DNA from: DASWJS01 sp036397035
Lineage (GTDB): Bacteria; Actinomycetota; AC-67
Assembly (NCBI GenBank): GCA_036397035.1
Contig: DASWJS010000010.1
Location: forward strand, 71,640 to 135,639
Length of the DNA stretch: 64,000 bases
Direction of reading: 5' to 3'
The notes below the pieces were generated by a model. That model made no database searches. It was not told where the DNA came from and saw only the letters and a program-made list of their open reading frames with translations. The position numbers and the translations under genes were made by a program. Numbering within the stretch: the stretch's first letter is position 1; each line of letters opens with the position of its first letter. Of the stretch, positions 16,357 to 25,116 are shown piece after piece.

Positions 16357-17265
16357 ATGACGGACGCCATCGCGACGGCAGGCCTCACGAAGCGCTGGGG
16401 CAAAGCGTACGGAATCAAGGACCTCACGCTCGAGGTCCCGGTCGGGTCTGTCTTCGGCTTCCTGGGAGCAAACGGCGCGGGCAAGACGACGACCATCCGG
16501 ATGCTGCTGGGCCTTACCAAGCCCACGGCCGGGCGCTGCTGGATCCTGGGCAAAGAAGTGCCGGGGGGTCGCCAATCGGTGTCCAGGCAGATCGGGGCCT
16601 CGCTCGAGAACCCGGGCTTTTATCCGGGCATGTCCGCGTACGACAACCTGCGCGTGCTTGCGTGGACCGCGAGGGACTACGAAGCAGCTAGCCGGATCGA
16701 CGATCTACTCCTTCTCTTGGGATTGGCGAAGCGAGCCGCTGACAAGGTCGGGACGTTCTCCTTCGGGATGCGCCAACGCCTCGCCCTGGCGGCGGCGTTG
16801 CTCCATGATCCGAAAGTGCTCATCCTCGACGAGCCTGCGAAGGGCCTCGATCCGGAGGGCGTGCATGACGTTCGGCGCGTGATCGAGGAGCGCAAGGCCG
16901 AAGGGACAACGGTCTTCCTGTCGAGTCACCTCTTGTCCGAGATCGAGCGAGTGTGCGACGCCGTCGCCGTTGTCCATCGGGGTGCCGTCATCGCGCAAGG
17001 TTCTCTGAGCGCGCTTCAGGGAGAAGGCGAGGTGGTCGTGGTCGTGGACGATTCGGAGGCGGCGACTTCTTTCCTCCAAGCCCGCAGCTGGAGCGTGCGT
17101 CGCGACAACCTGGCACTGAGAGTTGGGGGCGCAACCGCGCGCGAAGTCGCCGCTGCGCTTGCCGCCCAGGGAATCGTTCCCCATGAGCTGAGGACGGAGG
17201 CGCGCCGACTGGAGGACGTCTTCCTCGAACTGACCCGCGACGAGCCTGACTCTCGGGAGCCCTGA
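16357..17265 (+). CDS. ABC-2 type exporter, ATP-binding subunit
   Basis: 302 residues. Walker A GANGAGKT (about 36-43), signature FSFGMRQRLALAA (a variant of LSGGQ, typical of the CcmA/antibiotic-export class), Walker B VLILDEPAKGLDP (about 152-164) and the switch His in LSSHLL. The C-terminal about 80 residues form the usual small accessory domain. It is followed 1 bp later by the permease gene, so the two should form one exporter; the cargo is unknown. Family members export antibiotics, bacteriocins or membrane-active compounds. Confidence 0.9.
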   Translation: MTDAIATAGLTKRWGKAYGIKDLTLEVPVGSVFGFLGANGAGKTTTIRMLLGLTKPTAGRCWILGKEVPGGRQSVSRQIGASLENPGFYPGMSAYDNLRVLAWTARDYEAASRIDDLLLLLGLAKRAADKVGTFSFGMRQRLALAAALLHDPKVLILDEPAKGLDPEGVHDVRRVIEERKAEGTTVFLSSHLLSEIERVCDAVAVVHRGAVIAQGSLSALQGEGEVVVVVDDSEAATSFLQARSWSVRRDNLALRVGGATAREVAAALAAQGIVPHELRTEARRLEDVFLELTRDEPDSREP

Positions 17266-17266
17266 C

Positions 17267-18274
17267 GTGCTCGCGATGATCCGGGCAGACCTTCACCGCG
17301 CGTGGAGCCGCCGCGCAGTTCGCGGCGCAATTCCCATCACGATCGTCCTGCTTTCGATCATGTCGTGGAGCGATCACTCGGATCTCAAGGCAATCAGGAG
17401 CAAGATCAACGAGGCGACGCAACCGATTGACTTCGGTGAGATCGAGCAACAGAAAGGACCGTTTGCCTCACATCCCCCCACCCCTGAAGAGAAGAGGACA
17501 ATCCGTCTGGACCGCCTGAACGCGCTTGAGTCGCTGCCCCCTGTCGAAGCGAGGATGAGGAGGGCATTGTCGCCCGCCTCCTCACATATCGCTACCCTCG
17601 GCTTCTTCGGGTCCATTCCTGGGATCGCCCTTGCGATCCTGTTGGCATCGACGATCTTCGGCGCAGAGTTCCAATGGGACTACGTCGCCACGCTCGCCCT
17701 CCACGAGCCCGATCGAAAGCGATTGCTCGTGGCGAAGTTCCTCAGTCTGTGGTTGATTGCCTTGGCCGGGATCGCGCTCGCCCTGATGCTCTCGTACGCA
17801 GTACATCTGGTTGTGTCCTTGATTGCGTTGGGTGAAGCCTTGGGGGGATTCCCGTCCGCGCGGAGCTTAGGCGCCGGCATGATTCGCGCCTCGATCCCGG
17901 CGCTCTGCTACTCGACGTTCGCGGTCGCCGGCGTGGTGCTCACACGCTCGACGCTCGGTGGCGTGCTCGTCCCCGGGGGATTCATCCTCGCCGACGGGCT
18001 CGTGACGCGGATCGAGGGGTTCATCGACTGGCGCGGCATCTTCCCCGTCCATCACACCGCCTGGATCCTTCCGAGAGTCGATCCTTCTTTGCAGTTCGTT
18101 CCCCCTCTGTGGTTCCCCCGAATCGAGACCGTGCTGGCCGATCGCGGCGGCGTGCAGGTCTACGAAGCGCTCGCCCCGGTCGAGCCTGTGGTATCGGCGC
18201 TCGTTCTGCTGGGGTGGCTCGCCCTCGGGGTCGTCATCGCCCTCCTTGGCTTCCGGCGAGACATCCCCTCCTGA
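17267..18274 (+). CDS. ABC-2 type exporter, membrane subunit
   Basis: 335 residues. The GTG start lies 1 bp after the stop of the ATPase gene. One N-terminal helix (about 15-35) is followed by an external loop of about 75 residues rich in charge, then about five further helices, the last near 305-328. This arrangement matches ABC-2 membrane proteins with a large first extracytoplasmic loop. It pairs with the preceding ATPase. Substrate unknown. Confidence 0.8.
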   Translation: MLAMIRADLHRAWSRRAVRGAIPITIVLLSIMSWSDHSDLKAIRSKINEATQPIDFGEIEQQKGPFASHPPTPEEKRTIRLDRLNALESLPPVEARMRRALSPASSHIATLGFFGSIPGIALAILLASTIFGAEFQWDYVATLALHEPDRKRLLVAKFLSLWLIALAGIALALMLSYAVHLVVSLIALGEALGGFPSARSLGAGMIRASIPALCYSTFAVAGVVLTRSTLGGVLVPGGFILADGLVTRIEGFIDWRGIFPVHHTAWILPRVDPSLQFVPPLWFPRIETVLADRGGVQVYEALAPVEPVVSALVLLGWLALGVVIALLGFRRDIPS

Positions 18275-18280
18275 TACGCC

Positions 18281-21200
18281 TTAGCCCGCGAGGGACTCGG
18301 CGAAGCGTTCGCCGGTCTTGGCGGCGCTGGGGATGCCCGGGGTCTGCTGCGTGAGGTAGAGCGTCCCGCGCGTGCCCGGCCCGGCCGGCGAGCCGAACAG
18401 CAAGTCGAGCGCGCCGGCGCGCACCACAGGCCCGGTGGACTTCGGGGCGCCCGCCGCGAGGTCGCCGAAGCCGTCGCCGTTCAGGTCGCACACCGCGACG
18501 CCCAGGCCGAAGAGGTCGCCTGCCTCGACCACGCCGAGAACGCCCCGCACGTCCTGGTGCCACAGCCCTGCCCCCGCCGCGCTCGGCATCGGGGACGCGC
18601 CGAAGACGAGGTTGATCGCGCCCCCGCGCGCCCCGCCGACCTCGTCCCTGGGCGCCGCGATCGCGAGGTCGGCGAACCCGTCGCCGTCGAGGTCGCCCAT
18701 CGCGAGCGACTCGCCGAAGCGGTCCCGTTCGCCGAGTGACCCCGCCATGCCCGGCGCGTCGCGGCGCCAGAGCTGGTCGCGACGGCTCAAACCGCCGCCG
18801 GACCCGAACACCACGCCCACCGCGCCTGCGTCGACTTTCCCCGCCACGTCCTCGCGGCCGACGCCGATGGCGAGGTCGGCGAACCCGTCCCCGTCCTGGT
18901 CGCCCGCGGCGAGCGCGTCGCCGAAGCGGTCGCCCGGCTCGTTCGATCCCTTGATGCCGGTGGATCCTTGGTGCAGGAAGGCGTCGCCCCCGGTCCGGAG
19001 CCCGACGCCGGACTTGCCGAGCAGCAGCGCCACCGCGCCCGCGTCCCTCTTGCCGCCGACGTCTTCCTTCGGGATCCCGATCGCCACGTCGTCGGCGCCG
19101 CCGGGAGCATTGAAGCCGGCCGCCGCGAGCGCGTCGCCGAAGTTGTCGCCGCGCTCGGCTCGATCCAGCACGCCCGCGGTGTTCTGCGTGAAAAACTGTC
19201 CGTTCCTGGTCTTGATGCCGCTCCCGCCGCCGAAGAAGACGTGGATCGCGCCCTTGCCGTTGTTCTCTCCGGGCGCGCCGACCGCGAGGTCGTCCCGGCC
19301 GTCGGCGTCGAAGTCGCCCGCGGCGAGCGCCCAGCCGAAGCGATCGTTCGGCTCGAGCACGTTCGCAACGCCGAACGAGCCCTGGTGCACGACCTTCGCC
19401 GTGCCCCCGGCGAGGCCGCCGGCCCCGCCGCTCAGGATCACCTGCACCTGGCCGGCGTTCTTCTTCCCCTGAAGGTCCTCGTGCGGGCTGCCGACGGCGA
19501 GATCGTCGAACCCGTCGCCGTTGAAGTCCCCGACGGCGATCGCGTGACCGAAGCGGTCTCCTGCCTCCGCGGGTCCCTGCACGCCGCCGGCGCCCTGACG
19601 GAACAGGTCGTTGCCCGACGCGCCCGGCCCGCCGTCGGCCCCGTACAGGACGTTGACGGCTCCGCGCCTCTCGCCGCTCACGATGTCGAGCGGCACGCCG
19701 ACGGCCAGGTCGCCGTAGCCGTCACCGTCGAAATCGGCGAAGGTCTGCGCGCGCGCGCCGAGCGAGAAGTCCTCGCCCGTGATCGTCTCGGCGACGACCG
19801 GCACCGATTCGTGCGTGACCGCCGTCCGGCCGAGCGCCGTCGCGGTCACGTCGTAGGCCCCCGGCGGGATGAGATCGAAGGAGTAGTCGCCGAGCGCGTC
19901 CGTCCGCGCCTCGAAGGGCCCCGCGACGACGCGCGCGCCTTCGATCGGGTCGCCCGAGCCTTGCGCGGTCACCGTCCCGGACAGGGTCCCGCCGCACTCG
20001 GGGAAATGGAACGGGCTGATGCGCGTTCGCCATCCCGTGGCCGAGTTCGCCACGTAGTACTCGTTGACGTACCAGAACGTGCAGTCGTCGGCAGGGTCGA
20101 TCGACATCGCCGAGTAGTCGCCCCATCGATTCGAGGACGAGGTCTGCGATCCCGTCCCCGCGTGCAGCACCAGCTCGCCCTGCGGCATCTCGCCGGCGGG
20201 ATCGCCCGCGAGCCGCCCGGTCGCGCGGATGCTCGGGTTGTCGACGTTGCTTGAATGGGAGTAGCCGAGCGCCACGCCGCCCGAACCGTCCATCGCGATG
20301 CTGCCCATCCATCGGTGTTCGGTGTTCGCGGCCGGGCCGTCGTACTCGCCCGACTGGAACAGCGACGGCGCGCCGCCGGGGTCACGGATCTCGTACCAGC
20401 GAACGCCCGCCCGGTTACCCCCAAGGTCGACCGTGTGGTTCACGACCATCGACTCGTGCGTCCCGAAGTTGCGATAGGCGAGCCGCCACATCGCTCGATC
20501 CGACAATGCGTCGAGCTTCACGCCCGTCCCCTTTTGCGGGATGCAATCGAACGCGAAGTTGCACAGGTTGGAGTCCGACGTCGCGCCTTCGGCGACGAGG
20601 TCGATGGTTCCCTCGTCGTCCAGGCTCGAGGCGACCGGGTCGTTCCAGTCGACGTCCAGCGAGAGCACGCGCAGCGCATCGTCGATCGGCGGGCTGTACA
20701 GCTCGCCCATGTAGATCTGCAGGAAGTAGGGGTGCGCGGAAGCCGGCGGGAGCGTCGCTCCGTCGAGGTCGGCGGGCATCGTCGTGAACAGCGACGGATC
20801 GGCGGCGCCCAGGTCGAGGTAGACGAACTGAGCGCCCGGATCGCCGATCAGCATTCGTTCGCGCTCGAACGCGCCGACCGCGACGCCGACGAACTGGAAG
20901 TCGGAGTCTCGATAGAGGTTGACCGAGTAGGTGTAGGCGTTCGGCCAGACGCCGAACTTCGGGTAGTCGTTCAGCCGGTTCTGGCTCGTGACGAAGTCGT
21001 AGAGGTAGTAGGAGCCAGTCGCATCGGACGAGGTCGAGACTGCGACGCATTGATGAAACGGACCCGCGGGCTCTTGGAAGGGCCCGACGAAGTCGAATGC
21101 GAACTGGCTCAGGAACCAGCGGTCGGCGAGCTGGTCGTAGAGCACGATCGGGTCTCCGTTCCCCGAGTTGGCGCACTTCCCGCCGAGCGCGGACCAGATC

Positions 21201-21625
21201 TCGTCCAGCTCGAGCGGCGGGTCGGCCGGGTTCGCGGGCAGGACGCGCGTGCCGCCCTTCGCGTACACGGCCATCGAGAGGTTCACCATCTCGACGTAGT
21301 GATCCGGCCCGACGTCGCCGACCGAGTCGGGCGGGATCGCCGAGGCGGTCTGCTCGGCGTTGAAGATCCCGTCGAAGGACGCCCCGGTCACCGGCGCGGC
21401 GGCGACGTCCGGCTCGCCGGGCGACTCCGGGGACGCCGGGCGCAGCGACCGCAGGGGCGGAGACACCGCGAACCGCCTGGGCGGGCCCGACTCGTCGACG
21501 TCCGCCTGCGAGGCGTCGCCGATCGGGCCGAGCGGACCGGAGCGCTTCGCCGCGTGCGCCGCGGGCGCCACGACGAACCCGAGCACCACCAGCGCGAGGG
21601 CGCACGCGCCCGCCGGCCTCCTCAC
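18281..21625 (-). CDS. Secreted FG-GAP (integrin-alpha-type) repeat protein
   Basis: 1114 residues. Signal peptide about 1-27 (ending AAHAA). Residues about 75-520 form an uncharacterised extracellular domain with GDVGPDHYVEMVN and DRWFLSQFAF. A carboxypeptidase-regulatory-like Ig fold follows (SGTVTAQGSGDPIEGARVV, about 560-640). The C-terminal half holds about seven FG-GAP repeats with Ca-binding loops such as DFDGDGYGDLAVG and DFNGDGFDDLAVG, which should close into a seven-bladed propeller used for adhesion or ligand binding. The GTG start overlaps the recR stop (GTGA), an odd coupling of a surface protein to a DNA-repair gene. Confidence 0.85.
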   Translation of the reverse strand: MRRPAGACALALVVLGFVVAPAAHAAKRSGPLGPIGDASQADVDESGPPRRFAVSPPLRSLRPASPESPGEPDVAAAPVTGASFDGIFNAEQTASAIPPDSVGDVGPDHYVEMVNLSMAVYAKGGTRVLPANPADPPLELDEIWSALGGKCANSGNGDPIVLYDQLADRWFLSQFAFDFVGPFQEPAGPFHQCVAVSTSSDATGSYYLYDFVTSQNRLNDYPKFGVWPNAYTYSVNLYRDSDFQFVGVAVGAFERERMLIGDPGAQFVYLDLGAADPSLFTTMPADLDGATLPPASAHPYFLQIYMGELYSPPIDDALRVLSLDVDWNDPVASSLDDEGTIDLVAEGATSDSNLCNFAFDCIPQKGTGVKLDALSDRAMWRLAYRNFGTHESMVVNHTVDLGGNRAGVRWYEIRDPGGAPSLFQSGEYDGPAANTEHRWMGSIAMDGSGGVALGYSHSSNVDNPSIRATGRLAGDPAGEMPQGELVLHAGTGSQTSSSNRWGDYSAMSIDPADDCTFWYVNEYYVANSATGWRTRISPFHFPECGGTLSGTVTAQGSGDPIEGARVVAGPFEARTDALGDYSFDLIPPGAYDVTATALGRTAVTHESVPVVAETITGEDFSLGARAQTFADFDGDGYGDLAVGVPLDIVSGERRGAVNVLYGADGGPGASGNDLFRQGAGGVQGPAEAGDRFGHAIAVGDFNGDGFDDLAVGSPHEDLQGKKNAGQVQVILSGGAGGLAGGTAKVVHQGSFGVANVLEPNDRFGWALAAGDFDADGRDDLAVGAPGENNGKGAIHVFFGGGSGIKTRNGQFFTQNTAGVLDRAERGDNFGDALAAAGFNAPGGADDVAIGIPKEDVGGKRDAGAVALLLGKSGVGLRTGGDAFLHQGSTGIKGSNEPGDRFGDALAAGDQDGDGFADLAIGVGREDVAGKVDAGAVGVVFGSGGGLSRRDQLWRRDAPGMAGSLGERDRFGESLAMGDLDGDGFADLAIAAPRDEVGGARGGAINLVFGASPMPSAAGAGLWHQDVRGVLGVVEAGDLFGLGVAVCDLNGDGFGDLAAGAPKSTGPVVRAGALDLLFGSPAGPGTRGTLYLTQQTPGIPSAAKTGERFAESLAG

Positions 21626-22215
21626 AGCTCGCGCCGCCCTTCCAGCGCGCGCCCGAGCGTCACCTCGTCGGCGTACTCCAGATCGCCCCCGACCGGCAGG
21701 CCGCTCGCGATCCGCGTCGCGCGCACGTCCAGCGGCTTGATCAAGCGGGCGAGGTAGACGGCCGTCGCCTCCCCCTCCACGGTCGGGTTCGTGCACACGA
21801 TCACTTCCTTGACGTCGTGCGCGCCGATCCGCTGCACCAGCTCGCGAATCCGAAGGTCGTCCGGACCGATCCCGTCGATCGGCGAGATGTGCCCGCCGAG
21901 CACGTGGTAGCGCCCGCGGAACTCCTGCGTGCGCTCGACCGCGATGATGTCGCCGGGCTCCTCGACGACGCAGATGATCGACGAGTCGCGCCGGGGATCG
22001 CGGCAGAACCCGCACTCCTCGCCCTCGGAGACGTTGAAGCACGTGCGGCAGATCGCCACCTTCTCCTTGGCCGCGATGATCGCGTCGGCCAGCCCGTGCG
22101 CGTCCTCCGCGGGCGCCTTCAGCAGGTAGAAAGCGAGCCGCTGCGCGGTCTTGCTGCCGATGCCCGGCAGGCGCCGGAGCGCGTCGATCAGGTCCTGGAC
22201 CGGCCCTTCGAACAT
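21622..22215 (-). CDS. recR: Recombination mediator protein RecR
   Basis: Works with RecF and RecO to load RecA at gaps. 197 residues. Helix-hairpin-helix near LRRLPGIGSKTAQRL (14-27), four-Cys zinc finger (C56, C59, C68, C71) and Toprim domain starting at ICVVEEPGDI (E85). Starts 4 bp after dnaX ends, the classical dnaX-recR linkage, although the small ybaB gene usually found between them is absent here. The stop overlaps the start of the FG-GAP gene. Confidence 0.96.
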   Translation of the reverse strand: MFEGPVQDLIDALRRLPGIGSKTAQRLAFYLLKAPAEDAHGLADAIIAAKEKVAICRTCFNVSEGEECGFCRDPRRDSSIICVVEEPGDIIAVERTQEFRGRYHVLGGHISPIDGIGPDDLRIRELVQRIGAHDVKEVIVCTNPTVEGEATAVYLARLIKPLDVRATRIASGLPVGGDLEYADEVTLGRALEGRREL

Positions 22216-22219
22216 CGGG

Positions 22220-23914
22220 TCAGGATTCCTCGACGACGTCGTCGCCGAAGCCCGCGCGCACGATCTCCAGCGGGTCGCTCGAACCCTCCGCCGCCTCGGC
22301 CTCGGCGGCCTCCTCGTCCCTCGCGCGAGCCTCCGCGCGGATCGCGAGCCGCACGCCGAGCACCTCCTGAATCGACTCCGTCAGGGCCTTGGCGAACTTC
22401 GGCTCCTTGAGCCGCTCGGCGTGGATCGGGTAGCGCGTCTCCAGACTCAGCACCCCCGCCTCGAGCCTCCCGATGCGCACGTCGGCAAGAAGCGCGTGCA
22501 GCGCTTTGCTCTTCGAGCGCACGGCTTCCAGGACCAGCGTCCAGTTCTGCTGAAGCTTGCCCGCGTCGACCGAGCCCACCGTCGCTGCGGACTCCGCAGC
22601 CGCCGGCTCCGCAGCCGCCGGCTCCGCAGCCTTCGCCGGCGCGGGCTTCTCCTTCGGCGCACCCTTCTTCTTGGCCGCAGGCTTGGGCGCAGTCTTGGCC
22701 ACGGCCGCGGGCTCTGCTGCTTCCGCCGCGGGCCGGGCCGCCGGTTCGGGGGTAGTCGCGACCGGCGAGCCCGCCTCGAAGACGCGCTCCAGCCGCTCGA
22801 TGCGTGCGATCGCGGCGGTCGCAGAGTCGTCCACCTCCGGCACCGTCGCGCGCACGACCGCAAGCTCCACCGCGAGCCGCGGCGAGGTTTGCTCGCGCAT
22901 GTCGGCCAGCGCGTCGGCGAAAAGCCGGATCAGGTGCACCAGGCGCGCCGCGGTGAAGACGTCGGCCTGCGAGGCGTAGCGCGCGCGCGTCTCCTCGGTG
23001 ACGTCGAGCAGCTCGTCGGCGTCCGGCACGCTCTTGGCGAGCAACAGGGCGCGCGCGTGCTCCAGGACGCCGCGCGCGAAGACGCGCAGGTCGGTCCCGG
23101 CGTCGACCAGCCCGGCGACGATCCGGACGGCGGCGCCCGTGTCGCCCGCGGCGCACGCCTCGACGAAGGAGAACATCGTGTCGCCGGTGCTCGCGCCCAC
23201 CAGGCGAGCCGCGTCCGCGGTGGTGATCGAGCCCGTCGCCGCAAGCTGGTCGAGCGTCGAGAGCGCGTCGCGCACGCCGCCCTCGGCGCTGCGCGCGATC
23301 AGGTGGAGCGCTCCCTCCTCGACCTCGATGCCCTCCTGCTCGCAGACGACGGACAGGTGGTCGGCGATGGCGGCCTGGGACACGCGGCGGAAGTCGAACC
23401 GCTGGCAGCGCGAGACGATCGTCGGCAGGACCTTGTGCGGCTCGGTCGTGGCGAAGACGAACACGATGTGACCGGGCGGCTCCTCGACCGTCTTGAGGAA
23501 CGCGTTCCAGCCCGCGGTCGAGACCATGTGCGCCTCGTCCACGATGTAGACCTTCTTGTTGGAGGACGCCGGGGCGAGCACCGCGTTCTCGCGCAGCTCG
23601 CGCACGTCGTCGACGCCCCCGTGCGAGGCCGCGTCGATCTCGATCACGTCCAGCGAGTGCCCGGCCGCGATCGCGGCGCACGAGTCGCAGGTCCCGCAGG
23701 GCGTCGACGTCGGGCCCTTTTCGCAGTTCAGCGCCTTGGCCAGCAGACGAGCCGTCGTCGTCTTGCCCGTGCCGCGCGGCCCGGAGAACATGAAGGCGTG
23801 GCCGATGCGGCCCTCACGCAGTTGCGCCTGCAGGGTCGCCGTGACGTGCTGCTGGCCCACGACCTCCTCGAAGGTCTGCGGGCGATAGCGGCGGTACAGG
23901 GCGACCGAACCCAT
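22220..23914 (-). CDS. dnaX: DNA polymerase III subunit gamma/tau
   Basis: The AAA+ clamp-loader subunit. 564 residues. Walker A GPRGTGKT (45-52), zinc module C64, C73, C76, C79, Walker B VYIVDEAHM (about 122-130) and the SRC sensor motif. Residues about 390-445 are an Ala/Pro/Lys linker with a short repeated EPAAA unit, followed by a tau-like C-terminal domain that would bind the polymerase. TAGGAT (23929-23924) ends 9 nt before the ATG, with no clear ribosome-binding site, so translation may be leaderless. I saw no A-rich slippery site of the E. coli type. Confidence 0.96.
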   Translation of the reverse strand: MGSVALYRRYRPQTFEEVVGQQHVTATLQAQLREGRIGHAFMFSGPRGTGKTTTARLLAKALNCEKGPTSTPCGTCDSCAAIAAGHSLDVIEIDAASHGGVDDVRELRENAVLAPASSNKKVYIVDEAHMVSTAGWNAFLKTVEEPPGHIVFVFATTEPHKVLPTIVSRCQRFDFRRVSQAAIADHLSVVCEQEGIEVEEGALHLIARSAEGGVRDALSTLDQLAATGSITTADAARLVGASTGDTMFSFVEACAAGDTGAAVRIVAGLVDAGTDLRVFARGVLEHARALLLAKSVPDADELLDVTEETRARYASQADVFTAARLVHLIRLFADALADMREQTSPRLAVELAVVRATVPEVDDSATAAIARIERLERVFEAGSPVATTPEPAARPAAEAAEPAAVAKTAPKPAAKKKGAPKEKPAPAKAAEPAAAEPAAAESAATVGSVDAGKLQQNWTLVLEAVRSKSKALHALLADVRIGRLEAGVLSLETRYPIHAERLKEPKFAKALTESIQEVLGVRLAIRAEARARDEEAAEAEAAEGSSDPLEIVRAGFGDDVVEES

Positions 23915-23999
23915 GAGGCGCCTATCCTAGCCGCGCCCGCGGACGAGCCTCAGGGCGGTTCGGCGGTCGCGGGCGGCGGTGCGGCTCCGGGCGCGCAGA

Positions 24000-24099
24000 G
24001 GACCCGGTTACCCGCCACGCCCGCCGGATCACCGCTTACGGCTGCTTCCTTCCGGATCTGACCGGGTTCACGAGACCGACGTCGTACGGGACCGGGCCC
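24000..24099 (-). ncRNA. ffs: Signal recognition particle RNA (bacterial 4.5S type)
   Basis: On the minus strand the apical hallmark GTCAGATCCGGAAGGAAGCA lies around 24059-24040: the GGUC/GGAA tetraloop region that binds Ffh. The proposed ends, GGGCCCGGTCCC at 24099 and GGGTAACCGGGTCC near 24000, pair with each other to form the base of the hairpin. Ends are approximate; a TATCCT box at 24136-24131 suggests that transcription starts a little upstream. It is placed just before dnaX on the same strand. Confidence 0.92.
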
Positions 24100-24205
24100 T
24101 CAACGCCCAGGTGCGAGACCCGGGACCGGCCAGGATAATCGGTCGGGCGCACGAGCGGCGGCGGAGGTTCCGCGCCGGCCGCAGAGTGTCCGGACGCGAG
24201 CGGCC

Positions 24206-24598
24206 CTAGTTCCGGATGTTGCGGATCGTGACGTCGATAGGCGCGCGCGACAAAGGTCCGTCCGCCGTGACGATCTCTCCCCGGACCGCAATCGCGGCCG
24301 CCACGTACAGCGCGTCATAGGCGGACACGTTGTCGCGCATCGCGAAGGCGGCGGCGAGCAGCGGGCGATGGGAGAGCCGCGTGATCGGCCAAACCCCGAG
24401 GAAATCGATCGCTTCCCGGGCGCGTGCCGCGGAGATGACCCCTTGCAGCGTCTTGCGGCGAATGAACGCCAGCACCTCGGCGTCGATCAGCTCGGGCGCC
24501 ACGAGCGCTTCGTCGCCGAGCGTCTCGAGCGCGTTCACTCCGAGCGGCGTCCGGAAGAGAACCTCGGCCGCCGCCGAGGCATCGATCACGAAGGTCAA
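24206..24598 (-). CDS. vapC: VapC-type PIN-domain toxin (second copy)
   Basis: 130 residues. PIN-domain acidic residues D6 (FVIDASAAAE), E41 (IDAEVLAFI), D95 (SAYDALYVAAA) and D113 (IVTADGPL) are all present, so nuclease activity is expected. The sequence differs clearly from the VapC at 12005-12439. The start overlaps the stop of its antitoxin gene by 4 bp. Target RNA unknown. Confidence 0.9.
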   Translation of the reverse strand: MTFVIDASAAAEVLFRTPLGVNALETLGDEALVAPELIDAEVLAFIRRKTLQGVISAARAREAIDFLGVWPITRLSHRPLLAAAFAMRDNVSAYDALYVAAAIAVRGEIVTADGPLSRAPIDVTIRNIRN

Positions 24599-24879
24599 CC
24601 CGTTGCCCGGCCCCGGCGGCGAGCGCCGGGATCGACGACTGCATCGCGTTCCGAGCGAAGCTCTTCGATGTCACGGGCCGCCAGCCGGCCGAGGTCGACG
24701 GCACTGGCCTTGGCCAGGCGACGCGCGAACTCCTCGGGAGTCGGCATGCTGAGATCGCGTTCGATCAGGGCCAAGAGGTACTCGCTCATGCTTCGCCCTT
24801 GCTTCGTCGCACGTCGTCTAACGCGTTCCCGCGTCCCCACCGGAACGCCCCGAATCTGGATGTTCGTCGTCTCCACCAT
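24595..24879 (-). CDS. vapB: VapB/FitA-type ribbon-helix-helix antitoxin (second copy)
   Basis: 94 residues. The opening VETTNIQIRGVPVGTRERV with RRRATKQGRSMSEYLLALIERDL is the FitA-like ribbon-helix-helix DNA-binding domain; the Arg-rich C-terminal tail should contact VapC. GTG-type or ATG start at 24879; the gene ends 4 bp into vapC. The pair lies between the SRP RNA and tRNA-Ser(GGA), a typical landing zone for mobile toxin-antitoxin modules. Confidence 0.85.
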   Translation of the reverse strand: MVETTNIQIRGVPVGTRERVRRRATKQGRSMSEYLLALIERDLSMPTPEEFARRLAKASAVDLGRLAARDIEELRSERDAVVDPGARRRGRATG

Positions 24880-24918
24880 GGGGCCAACCTAGCATGCACT
24901 CTGCATGCCGACAACGAG

Positions 24919-25007
24919 CGGAGGCGGGGGGATTTGAACCCCCGACGCGGTTGCCCGCGAACCGGTACTCCAAACCGGCGCCATAGGCCGATCTAGGCGA
25001 CGCCTCC
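24919..25007 (-). tRNA. tRNA-Ser (anticodon GGA)
   Basis: Acceptor stem GGAGGCG (25007-25001) pairs with CGCCTCC (24926-24920), followed by discriminator G. The anticodon arm has stem CCGGT/ACCGG around loop TTGGAGT, which gives anticodon GGA. A long class II variable arm (GCGGGCAACCGC) and T-loop GGTTCAAATCC are present. No CCA is encoded. Confidence 0.95.
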
Positions 25008-25116
25008 GCGCGCAAGTCTACCGAGGGCGCGCGTCTGCATGCAGCGTTACGCCGCCTAACGGCCAGAGAGTGCAGCCTCGCGAACCTCCTCTCGTTGATG
25101 GCGAATGTCGCCACGC

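Noticed and set aside
22590..22660. Tandem 15-bp GC-rich repeat inside dnaX, considered as a frameshift or regulatory element
   Set aside because: It encodes the expected Ala/Pro/Glu linker (EPAAA units) in frame, and no slippery A-run or stem-loop typical of dnaX frameshifting is visible.
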